From the NCBI GenBank assembly GCA_024681475.1, contig JAILAT010000001.1, positions 1 to 64,000 on the forward strand: a stretch of 64,000 bases of DNA, given 5' to 3'. Made by a program: the position numbers and the translations under genes. Below the pieces are notes generated by a model. That model was given only the letters and a program-made list of their open reading frames with translations, had not been told where the DNA came from and did not search any database. This document shows positions 54,672 to 63,183 of the stretch, piece by piece. The first letter of the stretch is position 1; every line of letters starts with the position of its first letter. The DNA is from Bacteroidales bacterium (GTDB taxonomy: Bacteria > Bacteroidota > Bacteroidia > Bacteroidales > P3).

Positions 54672-55055
54672 CTATTGGACGTCGTCTGGGAGCAGCCTCA
54701 GGGTGTCGCCGGTGATGGACATAATTAGATTGTACTCAACGTGATAGCCTGCTTTGGCTAGGCGGCTGTGGAGGTCTTCATCGCCGACACCTGTCTCTAT
54801 GAGTATGTTGAGGGCTTGCCGATGCGTGGGCTGGGAGATGTCGACATCGTTGAAATAGAGCTCGTCGTAGAGGATATTATAGACCAGTGCGTCGTGGGTG
54901 AGCTCGATGGACTGTGCCGTGAGGCCAGAACAGATTGGTGCCGGCAGCAGGTCGTTGCAGGCGGCGACCTCCTGGCGCAGCTCGGCGGTGTGGGAACAGG
55001 ATGCCATAGTCCAAAGGGCCAGGCCGAGGAGCAGCATGGTGACGGTACGTTTCAT
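54672..55055 (-). CDS. Small lipoprotein, unknown
   Basis: A 127-aa protein with lipobox MASCS (mature Cys near 20). The mature chain is helix-rich (THRQALNILIETGVGDEDLH) with a short terminal strand pair (LIMSITGDTLRLLP). No family was recognised. It follows the SRPBCC gene by 21 bp and is closed by a terminator. Confidence 0.6.
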   Translation of the reverse strand: MKRTVTMLLLGLALWTMASCSHTAELRQEVAACNDLLPAPICSGLTAQSIELTHDALVYNILYDELYFNDVDISQPTHRQALNILIETGVGDEDLHSRLAKAGYHVEYNLIMSITGDTLRLLPDDVQ

Positions 55056-55076
55056 GGCGTGGGGCTTTGATGTGGG

Positions 55077-55490
55077 TTAAATGCCTGTAGAATAGTAGGC
55101 TATCTGGTCGGCTATCTGGTCCAAAGCGGGCTTGAGCTTGGGCTTAATCATCATGGTCATCATGGGGTTGCCACCGGAAAGGTCGGCGGCGACGTGGACG
55201 CGGCTACGGGTGTCGTCGACGGGCTCGATGTTCATCACCAGGCGGAAAGGCACCGGCGAGTTGCTTCCGGCGGCGGGGGCTATGGCCACGGTGGTGTAAG
55301 GCTGGCGCTCGGCATACTGCAGGGTGAGCTGCATGAATCCACCCACCTTGAAACTGCAGGTCTCACCATCGCTGGTGAAGTCCTCGACTTGGGGCGGCAA
55401 AAACTTCTGGAAGCTGCGAAAATCGCAAGCAAAATTGTACAGTCGTTCGGCACTGCACTGTGCCTCTACTTTTTTCGATTCTACGTTCAT
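55077..55490 (-). CDS. SRPBCC/START-like protein
   Basis: A 137-aa protein of the polyketide-cyclase/START-like fold: one N-terminal strand and helix (SKKVEAQCSAERLYNFACDF), a long antiparallel sheet, and a long C-terminal helix (KPKLKPALDQIADQIAYY). These proteins bind hydrophobic ligands in a cavity; the ligand is unknown. It lies upstream of the small lipoprotein and downstream of priA (83 bp). Confidence 0.75.
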   Translation of the reverse strand: MNVESKKVEAQCSAERLYNFACDFRSFQKFLPPQVEDFTSDGETCSFKVGGFMQLTLQYAERQPYTTVAIAPAAGSNSPVPFRLVMNIEPVDDTRSRVHVAADLSGGNPMMTMMIKPKLKPALDQIADQIAYYSTGI

Positions 55491-55573
55491 TATCTATATG
55501 TTTTTTTGGTTCGTTTGTATGTTGGCGGGGCTTCTCCCCTATTGTTTTCTTTAATAATCTCTCTCTGAGGAGG

Positions 55574-58039
55574 CTACAGCGGGTCGACGTCGAACTGGAC
55601 GATGAGCCGCGAGAGCTGCTTGTCCTCTGTCAGCTTGTCGGCAAGGCGTAGCATCTCTTTCTTGGCGGTTGCCAGGGGCTCGCTGCGCTCGAAACGCACC
55701 ATAATCTTCTTGATATACTGGTTTCTGATGCGCATGACGGATGGGTATTCGGGGCCCATGACTCTGGTGGCGAAAAGGCCGCGCAGGCTGGCGGCATAGC
55801 GTGCCGCCGCGGTGTCGAGGAGGCTCTGGTCCTTGTGTTTGAGGGTGACCACGATGAGCTTGTAGTAGGGCGGATAGCGGAACACACGGCGCTCGGTGAT
55901 CTGGCTGCTGTACATGGACTGGTAGTCGTTGGCCATGGAGTCGCGAATGGCCTGATGGTAAGGCTGGTAGGTCTGTATGATGACTTTGCCGCGGGTGCCC
56001 TGGCGTCCTGCGCGTCCGCTGACCTGTGTCATCTGCTGGAAGCTGCGCTCGTAGGCACGGAAATCGGGGAAAGAGATGAGGTTGTCGGCCGAGAGGATGC
56101 CCACGACGCTGACGTTGCGGAAATCGAGGCCTTTGGTAATCATCTGGGTGCCTACAAGGATGTCGATTTTGCGCTCCTCGAAGTCGTTGAGGATCTCGAG
56201 GTAGCGGTTTTTCTGCGCCGTGGTGTCGAGGTCCATGCGGGCCACATGGGCGTCGGGAAAGAGGATGCTGATGTCGTCCTCGATGCGCTCGGTGCCGAAG
56301 CCTTTCATCTTGAGCTTCGAGGAGTGGCAGGCGGGGCACTCTTCGGGCACCGGGATGGAGTAGCCGCAATAGTGGCAGCGCATGCTGTGGGTGGCCTTGT
56401 GGTAGACCAGCGACACGTCGCAGTGCTTGCACTGGGGCACCCAGTGGCAGGTGTCGCACTCAATGCGCAGCGAGAATCCGCGGCGGTTCTGGAAGAGGAT
56501 GACCTGCTCTTTGCGTTCCAGGGCCTGACGGATGTAGCCGACGAGGAAATCGGAGAAGTTCTGACGCACCTCGCCTTTGCGCTGTGCGTCGCGCATATCG
56601 ACACATAGCACCTCGGGCATCTGCACCCCTCCGTAGCGCTGTGTCATCTCGGCGAAGCCATACTTGCCGTTGCGGGCATTGAAGTAGCTCTCCAGCGAGG
56701 GGGTGGCGCTGCCCAGCACGGTGCGGGCTCCCCAGAGATGGGCCAGATAGATGGCACTGTCGCGCCCGTTGTAGCGCGGTGCAGGCTCGTTCTGTTTGAA
56801 GCTGCTGTCGTGCTCTTCGTCGACAATCACCAGGCCGAGGTCGTGGAACGGCAGGAAGAGCGCCGAGCGTGCGCCGACGAGGAGCTGGAAGCCGCCAGTC
56901 TGCTGGGCGGTGCGCTGCCACACCTCGGCACGCTCCTGAGTGGTGAAACGCGAATGGTAGACACCTACAGCGGTACCGAAATATTTGCGCAAGCGGTTGA
57001 TTACCTGTGCTGTCAGCGCTATCTCGGGCAGCAGGAAGAGCACCTGTTTGCCCTCGCTGAGCACCCGGTCGATGAGTTTGATGTAGACCTCGGTCTTGCC
57101 GCTGGCGGTGACGCCGTGCAGCAGGTTGACGGGGAACGTGGAGCCGACGATGGTGTCGAAGGCGCGCTGCTGCTCGTCGTTGAGGACGATGGTGGAGGGC
57201 GATGTGGTGTTGGCATACTCCTCCAGACGGCTCTCGGTGCGCTGCACAGGCAGCAGTATTTCTTTGGATATCAACGTGTTCAGCGCCGACGGCGAGAGCT
57301 CTTTGCAGCCAGCCAGGTCGCGTTTCTTCACCTCCTCGGCACCCATCTTACTGAGCTGCAAGAATTTGAGCATGACCAGCAGTTGCTTCTGCAGGCTGGC
57401 TTTCTTCTCGAGGCCCGCAAGCAGCGTCCGCAGCGCCTCGTCGCCGGCATAGGCTGGTGCCAGGGCAAGCCAGGTGCTGCTTTTGGGGGTGTAGCGCTGC
57501 TGCAGCTCTTCTTCCATGACGATGATTTTTTTGTCGATCATGGTCTTGATGAGCGGCATGATTTTCTGGAAGCCCACTATCTGGGCCACCTCGCCGATGG
57601 GCAGCTTGGGCTGTCGCGCGAGGACGTCGAGGACGCTGATTTCGTTCTCGTTGAGGTCGCCATACTCGCCGCTGAAATCGGGGTGCACGACGATGAACGA
57701 CTCGCTGGAGAGGCGGAAGGCCGAGGGGAGTGCCACTGCCATCACGTCGCCGGCATAGCACATGTAATAACTGGCCATCCAGTCCCAAAAGGCGAACTGG
57801 TGGCTGCCGACGATGGGCTCCAGGTCGAGAATGGAGAGCACATACTTGGTGGTGTAGCCAGGCACCTCGTCGTGCACCCTTCGCACCAGTGCGGCATAGA
57901 GACGCTTGCTGCCGAACTGCACCACAACACGCTGACCCACAGCGATGACGTCGTTATACTCGAACGGCACACGGTAGGTGTACGTGTCGGGCAGATGCAG
58001 CGGAAGCAGCACGTCGACGAAGAGTGTCTTGCGTTCCAT
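55574..58039 (-). CDS. priA: Primosomal replication-restart helicase PriA
   Basis: An 821-aa 3'-5' helicase that restarts stalled forks. The N-terminal DNA-binding domain (DVLLPLHLPDTYTYRVPFEY) leads to a helicase core with Walker A GVTASGKTEVYIKL, Walker B VIVDEEHDSSFKQ (DEEH), SATPSLES and RAGRQGTRGKVIIQT. Two Cys clusters bind zinc (CDTCHWVPQCKHC and CHYCGYSIPVPEECPAC). Length and motifs are complete. Confidence 0.97.
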   Translation of the reverse strand: MERKTLFVDVLLPLHLPDTYTYRVPFEYNDVIAVGQRVVVQFGSKRLYAALVRRVHDEVPGYTTKYVLSILDLEPIVGSHQFAFWDWMASYYMCYAGDVMAVALPSAFRLSSESFIVVHPDFSGEYGDLNENEISVLDVLARQPKLPIGEVAQIVGFQKIMPLIKTMIDKKIIVMEEELQQRYTPKSSTWLALAPAYAGDEALRTLLAGLEKKASLQKQLLVMLKFLQLSKMGAEEVKKRDLAGCKELSPSALNTLISKEILLPVQRTESRLEEYANTTSPSTIVLNDEQQRAFDTIVGSTFPVNLLHGVTASGKTEVYIKLIDRVLSEGKQVLFLLPEIALTAQVINRLRKYFGTAVGVYHSRFTTQERAEVWQRTAQQTGGFQLLVGARSALFLPFHDLGLVIVDEEHDSSFKQNEPAPRYNGRDSAIYLAHLWGARTVLGSATPSLESYFNARNGKYGFAEMTQRYGGVQMPEVLCVDMRDAQRKGEVRQNFSDFLVGYIRQALERKEQVILFQNRRGFSLRIECDTCHWVPQCKHCDVSLVYHKATHSMRCHYCGYSIPVPEECPACHSSKLKMKGFGTERIEDDISILFPDAHVARMDLDTTAQKNRYLEILNDFEERKIDILVGTQMITKGLDFRNVSVVGILSADNLISFPDFRAYERSFQQMTQVSGRAGRQGTRGKVIIQTYQPYHQAIRDSMANDYQSMYSSQITERRVFRYPPYYKLIVVTLKHKDQSLLDTAAARYAASLRGLFATRVMGPEYPSVMRIRNQYIKKIMVRFERSEPLATAKKEMLRLADKLTEDKQLSRLIVQFDVDPL

Positions 58040-58074
58040 ATCTCAGCGCTGGATGGCAGTATCGGTGGCCTGTT

Positions 58075-58524
58075 TCACTTCTTGTCTTCCTCCTGTTTGG
58101 CGAAGGTGAGCACCACCTTGTCGCCCTGCTTGAGCTCGAGGGTATAGGCGCCCAGCTCGTAGCCGTCGACCTTGTGGAGCTGCTGCATATAGCTGCGTTC
58201 CAGCGCCATAAAGTTCTCGGGGCAAGCCATCTTGGTGCCGTTGTAGTCGCTGAGCTCTATCTTGCCCTTGCCCAGGTCCTTGAAGTTGCCGAAGTAGCGG
58301 TTGCATCCGCTGCAGCCGTTGAACGTGCCGGCCTCGGGGTTGATGACGATGGTGCAGATACGCTGTCCTTCAGCGTATGTCACCGCCTTGTCGCGGATGG
58401 CGGTGAGCACCCATACCTCGTCGGGCTGGAACTGGGGGGCAGCGTTGACCACTGCCGACTTGTGCGACTTGCATCCGCAAGCCAGAAAGGAGAGTGCTGC
58501 CATAAGCAATGCTATTTTTTTCAT
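58075..58524 (-). CDS. META-domain lipoprotein
   Basis: A 149-aa protein with lipobox-like LACGC (mature Cys near 18). A META domain follows: EVWVLTAIRDKAV, then TFNGCSGCNRYFGNF and ALERSYMQQLHKVDGYEL. The META fold is a small beta structure found in heat-shock HslJ and envelope lipoproteins. Function unknown. It lies downstream of the nucleoid-associated protein gene and upstream of priA. Confidence 0.88.
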   Translation of the reverse strand: MKKIALLMAALSFLACGCKSHKSAVVNAAPQFQPDEVWVLTAIRDKAVTYAEGQRICTIVINPEAGTFNGCSGCNRYFGNFKDLGKGKIELSDYNGTKMACPENFMALERSYMQQLHKVDGYELGAYTLELKQGDKVVLTFAKQEEDKK

Positions 58525-58577
58525 ATTCTGTATTGTTTTTTTTTATCCGTTGTTTTGGTTGGAGCCGCAGGGGTGCG

Positions 58578-59651
58578 TCAGCTCTCTTCCTTATAGTAGA
58601 CCTTATAGTATTTGCCCTTCTCGTCCTCGCCCTGCTCGATGAGCTGACGGTTGCCGTGGACGTAGATATGGAAATTCTTGTCCAGCTTGATGACGCTCTT
58701 GAACACGCGGGCCTGCTTCTTGACGGCGCTCTCGCTGATGTCGAACTGTTCGGGTATCTCCACATCGTTCTCCTGCTCGTAGTGCTGCTTGAACTGGGCA
58801 AACTTGTCGATGACCTCAGGCTCGGCAAGCACGTCGCGGGCAAAGTCGCCCATATCGAAGTTGTCGTTCTGCTTGAAGAAGTTGACGCTACGGTTGAGCA
58901 GGTCTGCCTGGTCGGCCTTGCTCATCTCGTATTCCTGCGGCAGCTCCTCGGTGACGAAGGTCTTGTAGGCCTGCATCACCTGGTGCGTGTTGTAGTATTC
59001 GTCCTGCCGCTGTTTGATTTGCAGGAAGTTGTCTTTCCAATAGATGGCGTCCGAGCCCCTGTTGGTGGCATCGACCACACTGACCACATAGCCTTTCTCC
59101 TTCTCGCTGTTGAAGACGATGGCCCCTTTGTCCAACTTGTTGATATTTATACCCTTGTCGATATCCACATGAAAGTCGGCGGTGGCATGCTTGTCGTCCT
59201 CCTCGCGGCTCCAGTGCTCTTCGTCGCGGAGCACCTTCAGGTAGTGGTCGCGGTTCTCTGCCTTGAAGAGCCCCACGGCGTCGGTCTTCTCGCCATTGAG
59301 CAGACAGTCGGAGAAATAGACCACAAAGAAGTCGCCGGCCTTGATGTTGGGGTGCACCGACGCCTCGTAGAGTCGCTCGGCCAGCTGCCGCGAGCGTTCC
59401 AGCAGGCTGTCGCTGTCGTCAAAAATGGCCTGCACACAGGCGAAGACCTCGTTGGGCTCGCCGTCGAGGTCGTAGAGGTTGTAGTATTCGTCGGCCTTGA
59501 AGGGGGTGATGAAATAGTGTGTCAGCACCTCCTGCAGCGCGTCGTCCAGCTCCAGCAGGCTGTTGGCGAGCACATAACCTTCGTCGGTGGCCTTGTTGCC
59601 GACCCGATGCAGCGCCACTTGTGCGATGGCCGTAGGTTCGAATATAGGCAT
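58578..59651 (-). CDS. Nucleoid-associated protein, NdpA/YejK family
   Basis: A 357-aa protein. The N-terminal region (AIAQVALHRVGNKATDEGYV, followed by ALQEVLTHYFITPF) and mid-region FFVVYFSDCLLNGEKTDAVG match the 37-kDa nucleoid-associated protein family (YejK/NdpA). Members bind the nucleoid in enterobacteria; the role in Bacteroidetes is not established. Length is typical. It follows a lipoprotein gene by 24 bp. Confidence 0.82.
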   Translation of the reverse strand: MPIFEPTAIAQVALHRVGNKATDEGYVLANSLLELDDALQEVLTHYFITPFKADEYYNLYDLDGEPNEVFACVQAIFDDSDSLLERSRQLAERLYEASVHPNIKAGDFFVVYFSDCLLNGEKTDAVGLFKAENRDHYLKVLRDEEHWSREEDDKHATADFHVDIDKGININKLDKGAIVFNSEKEKGYVVSVVDATNRGSDAIYWKDNFLQIKQRQDEYYNTHQVMQAYKTFVTEELPQEYEMSKADQADLLNRSVNFFKQNDNFDMGDFARDVLAEPEVIDKFAQFKQHYEQENDVEIPEQFDISESAVKKQARVFKSVIKLDKNFHIYVHGNRQLIEQGEDEKGKYYKVYYKEES

Positions 59652-59675
59652 AGCGTGTTAAGTTGCTGTATGTTG

Positions 59676-60611
59676 TTACTTGTAGTGGATGGTCTCCTCC
59701 TTGGTGTAGGTCACGACAATCTCGTCCCAGGTCTGCTCGCTGAGGGCCACGTAGCTATAGGTGGTGGTGCGGTGGTTGGGATACTTGCCGTCGTAGGTAT
59801 AGATATATTCAACAAGCTGGTTGTCATTACCTTGGTAGGGCATCACCAGCTGCGTAAGGTTGTTCGTCGACATCATCTGGAAACCGAAAATGGGGTCGTT
59901 CATCTCGTAGTAGCCCCACAGCTCGCTGTAGGGGTTGCGCTTGTCGTCATATTTCATGGTGGCCTCCCACGTGGTGCCGTCGGCCTCGGTGCAGGTCATC
60001 TTCACCAAGTTGCCGTCGCTCCATTTGAATTTGTATAGCGTCGCTGTCGGGGCTTTGGTGGCAGCCGACGCCATCTTGGCCCGGGCCTCCACCACGGCAG
60101 CCATCTCGCTGCCTATGAGCATCCTCAGCGGCGACACTTCGGGTGGCAGTGCCGCTTTGGCTCCGCCTGTGGCGGGAATGATCTCGAGGGTGGCGAGCTT
60201 CGTGCCGTCGTGGGTGAAACGCAGCGTTTTCTCCAGCTCGTCGTGGCGATAGCAGTCTATTCGCGCCAGCTTGCGGCCCTGGTAGTCGAAGCTGTTCTTG
60301 ATGCCGTAGGCAGGCACCTCGGTGCGCACAATGCGGCCCCGCGTGTCGTAGTAGAACCACTCGCAGTAGGTGGCATCGTCGCTGTAGTCTATACGTATCA
60401 GCTCGTCGTCGTTCCAGTGCCACCGTTCGGCCAGGTAGGTGTCGAGGTAGTGATACTGCTCGCTGTCGTGCTCGATGAGCTCGGTGGCGTACACCTCCGA
60501 CAGGTGCTGGCGATGGTCGGGCTTGCCCTCCTTGGCGCAGCCGCCCAGCAGCAGGGCGGTCAGCGCCAGGGCACTCAGCGTCTGGACTCCTATTGTCTTT
60601 ACTTTTTTCAT
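59676..60611 (-). CDS. Lipoprotein, unknown
   Basis: A 311-aa protein with lipobox LLGGC (mature Cys near 25). The mature part has repeated beta-hairpin units such as YHYLDTYLAERWHWNDDELI, DYSDDATYCEWFYYDTRGRI and YDDKRNPYSELWGYYEMNDP. These resemble the RHS/YD-like or DUF4595-type repeats seen in Bacteroidetes lipoproteins. Function unknown. It precedes the nucleoid-associated protein gene. Confidence 0.7.
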   Translation of the reverse strand: MKKVKTIGVQTLSALALTALLLGGCAKEGKPDHRQHLSEVYATELIEHDSEQYHYLDTYLAERWHWNDDELIRIDYSDDATYCEWFYYDTRGRIVRTEVPAYGIKNSFDYQGRKLARIDCYRHDELEKTLRFTHDGTKLATLEIIPATGGAKAALPPEVSPLRMLIGSEMAAVVEARAKMASAATKAPTATLYKFKWSDGNLVKMTCTEADGTTWEATMKYDDKRNPYSELWGYYEMNDPIFGFQMMSTNNLTQLVMPYQGNDNQLVEYIYTYDGKYPNHRTTTYSYVALSEQTWDEIVVTYTKEETIHYK

Positions 60612-60624
60612 ATCTTTCTCGGTA

Positions 60625-61023
60625 TTATTGGTTTAGCATGGGCTCATGGGTACTCTCGGGCGACGTGAGCTTGATGCGGATGGTCACTTTCTTCTGCGGC
60701 ACCAGCATCACGATGGTATCGCCCCAGCGAGAGTTGCCGGCCTTCGAGTAGAGGCGCACCTTCACATGCGACGCACTGTCGTTGGGCAGGAAGATGTATT
60801 CCTTGTGGCTCGTCGGCTCTTCGATGATGTTGCTGTCGATACGCACATCCATGGCGTTATACTCATACACCTTCACCTTCGTAAGCATCGAGGCGGCAGC
60901 CGACGGGATCTCGCCGATGATGGAATAGCGCGTCAGACCCTCGTAGGGGTCGTCTGCATCTTTGTGGCACGAAGCGAAAAGCAGCAGCCCAAAGGCAATC
61001 AATACTAGTTTCATCTTCTTCAT
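60625..61023 (-). CDS. Small lipoprotein, unknown
   Basis: A 132-aa protein with lipobox LFASC (mature Cys near 19) and a beta-rich mature domain, including VKVYEYNAMDVRIDSNIIEE and a closing TIRIKLTSPEST. It looks like a single beta-sandwich. No family was recognised. It lies 13 bp upstream of the 311-aa lipoprotein gene, so the two are probably coupled. Confidence 0.65.
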   Translation of the reverse strand: MKKMKLVLIAFGLLLFASCHKDADDPYEGLTRYSIIGEIPSAAASMLTKVKVYEYNAMDVRIDSNIIEEPTSHKEYIFLPNDSASHVKVRLYSKAGNSRWGDTIVMLVPQKKVTIRIKLTSPESTHEPMLNQ

Positions 61024-61049
61024 AAAATAACTGTTTTAAAGTTAGTTTT

Positions 61050-61979
61050 CTAATAATGGCGGCCCCGCTTGAGCAGATAGGGCAACATCACCTGCTCGAA
61101 GCCTGCGTTGACATCGACGGGTATGTAGTCGATGTGGTACTGTTGGGCGCGGAGCTTCACGTCGCCGACAATCTTCTCCATGCGCCGCCGGTAGGCCTCC
61201 GCCACCTCTTGGGGGAAGAGTTTCAGCCGCTTGCCGCCTTCCATGTCGATGAATTGGTAGGGCTTGTTGCCATAGTTCAGCTCCAGTTCCTTGTCATGGT
61301 CCCAGGTGTGGAACAGCAGCACCTCGTGCTTGCAGTGCCGCAGATGGCGAAGAGCGTCGAAAAAGCGTTCATACTCCTCTTCATGCAAGAAGGCATCGGT
61401 GAAGATGACCACCAGCGAGCGGCGGTGCATCTTCTCGGCCATCAGGTGGATGCTCTCGGCCACCCCGGTGCCCCGGGCCGGCAACGTGGCACCATCCACA
61501 GGCGCCAACAGCTTGTCGAGCAGCGTGTACAGGTAGCGCTGATGCAGCGTGCTCGAGCGCACCTCGGTGGTGAAGTCTATCTGGTCGGAAAACAGCGTCA
61601 GCCCGAAGGCGTCGCGCTGGCGGACCAGCAGCTCGACGATGACGGCAGCCGCATACACCGCGAAGGTGATCTTGTTGGGCTTCTCCATCTGACCGTGGCG
61701 CTCCAGGGGGAAAAACATTGACGACGACTGGTCGATGAGTATCTGGCAGCGCAAGTTGGTCTCCTCCTCGAAACGCTTCACAAACAGCTTGTCGGTACGG
61801 CTATAGAGCTTCCAGTCGATGTTTTTGGTCGACTCGCCGGCGTTGTAGAGCCTATGCTCGGCAAACTCCACCGAAAAACCGTGGAACGGGCTCTTGTGGA
61901 GTCCCGTGATGTAGCCTTCCACGACCTGCTTGGCGAAGAAGTCGAGCGTCTTGTATTTCTCTATCTCCTGAAACGGCAT
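61050..61979 (-). CDS. DUF58/vWA-type protein
   Basis: A 309-aa protein. The start GLHKSPFHGFSVEFAEHRLY followed by DWKLYSRTDKLFVKRFEEET is the DUF58 signature. A von Willebrand A-like fold follows with the MIDAS-like CQILIDQSSSMFF (DxSxS) and VVIFTDAF. Such proteins accompany MoxR ATPases, but no MoxR gene is in view here. Role unknown, possibly chaperone-like complex assembly. Confidence 0.92.
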   Translation of the reverse strand: MPFQEIEKYKTLDFFAKQVVEGYITGLHKSPFHGFSVEFAEHRLYNAGESTKNIDWKLYSRTDKLFVKRFEEETNLRCQILIDQSSSMFFPLERHGQMEKPNKITFAVYAAAVIVELLVRQRDAFGLTLFSDQIDFTTEVRSSTLHQRYLYTLLDKLLAPVDGATLPARGTGVAESIHLMAEKMHRRSLVVIFTDAFLHEEEYERFFDALRHLRHCKHEVLLFHTWDHDKELELNYGNKPYQFIDMEGGKRLKLFPQEVAEAYRRRMEKIVGDVKLRAQQYHIDYIPVDVNAGFEQVMLPYLLKRGRHY

Positions 61980-62142
61980 TGACTGTCCGGATATTTTTTA
62001 TTCTACTACAATTTAATATCTATGCGCTGTCGTTGCACCGAATAGCACACCATAGAGGCGCAAGCCAGGCTTGCATCTCTATGGTGCCGATTCCCACGCC
62101 ATGGCCCGCGTCATAGGGAGGCCACAGCTGCTGTATGATTCT

Positions 62143-62457
62143 TTATATCAGCGCGTTGATTTTCTCCACCAGGGTACCCTTGGCAACGAGGCCTACCGAT
62201 TTGTCGACCACCTCGCCGTTCTTGATGAAGAGCACCGTGGGCACGTTGCGGATGCGGTAACGGGCGGCGATATCCGACGCCTCGTCAACATCAACCTTGG
62301 CAAAGAGCATCTTGCCGTCATACTCCTCGGAGAGCTCGTCAACAATAGGAGCCAGTGCCTTGCAAGGGCCGCACCAGGTGGCACCCACATCCATAAGCAC
62401 CGGAAGCTCGCTCTTCAGTATTTCCTCAAAATTGTCGTTGTTAACTTCTACTAACAT
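62143..62457 (-). CDS. trxA: Thioredoxin
   Basis: A 104-aa thioredoxin with the redox motif WCGPCK (residues about 28-33), the cis-Pro region VPTVLFIKNG and complete length. It reduces cytoplasmic disulfides. It has its own promoter (-7 at 62496-62503) and is probably monocistronic. Confidence 0.97.
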   Translation of the reverse strand: MLVEVNNDNFEEILKSELPVLMDVGATWCGPCKALAPIVDELSEEYDGKMLFAKVDVDEASDIAARYRIRNVPTVLFIKNGEVVDKSVGLVAKGTLVEKINALI

Positions 62458-62495
62458 AATGTTTTATAATTAATTTGTTAAACAATAATCATTTG

Positions 62496-62503
62496 CAAAA
62501 CTA
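62496..62503 (-). promoter_or_regulatory. -7 box for trxA
   Basis: TAGTTTTG on the minus strand, 38 bp before the trxA ATG, fits TAnnTTTG. Confidence 0.5.
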
Positions 62504-62653
62504 CGCAAAAAAGTCCACTCGGGAACCTTCACCGCGGAACTTTTTTCAACAATACCTTTTCATAACGTTCCAGAAAGGAAAAAAGTATGCGCCGCACCGA
62601 ATTATTTTTTACTCTTCCACAATAAAACACCTCGCCACAACGTTAACGGGGGC

Positions 62654-63046
62654 ATGAAGACAAATATCGTTGACTTCGACAAGATGGGCCGCAAAAGCAC
62701 AATCCTCGGGATCTCGTTCATCGTCATCCTCGTGGGCGTGATTGTGTATTCGCTGCTGGCCGAGAGCCCCCGCCGCGACATGCTGGGTGTATGGGTGGTC
62801 GACACCGCCGGCGTCGAGCAGGGCTTCCATTGCGGCAAGGACGGCATAGCCGCCAGCATCAACAACTCGCACCGGCAGTACACCAACTGGACCGCCAACA
62901 GGAAACACCTCATTCTCAAAGGCAAGAGCTTCGAAAACTACCGCGTCTACGACATCGCCGACACCCTTGTCATCAAAAAGATCAACAGCACCACCCTCGT
63001 GGCCGACCACAACGGCAAGGTGACAACCTTCCGCAAAAGCCGCTGA
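62654..63046 (+). CDS. Membrane-anchored small protein, lipocalin-like
   Basis: A 130-aa protein with a basic N-terminus, one membrane helix (STILGISFIVILVGVIVYSL, residues 15-36) and an external beta-rich part. The middle reads LGVWVVDTAGVEQGFHCGKD and ends VADHNGKVTTFRKSR, typical of small lipocalin domains in Bacteroidetes. Function unknown. Confidence 0.65.
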   Translation: MKTNIVDFDKMGRKSTILGISFIVILVGVIVYSLLAESPRRDMLGVWVVDTAGVEQGFHCGKDGIAASINNSHRQYTNWTANRKHLILKGKSFENYRVYDIADTLVIKKINSTTLVADHNGKVTTFRKSR

Positions 63047-63183
63047 TTCCTCCTCTGCCACGCATTCTATCACTCTCACTATGTGATGGATATATCTTTT
63101 CCTGAAGAAAAATTTCTTCTCTGCACAATATGTTTCGCGCTATCGCGTTAATTAGTATTTGAATTAATATAAAATATCGCTAC

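Noticed and set aside
63104-63119. Short inverted repeat GAAGAAA/TTTCTTC before the right-edge gene
   Set aside because: Only 7 bp with a 2-nt loop and no T-run; too weak to call a terminator.
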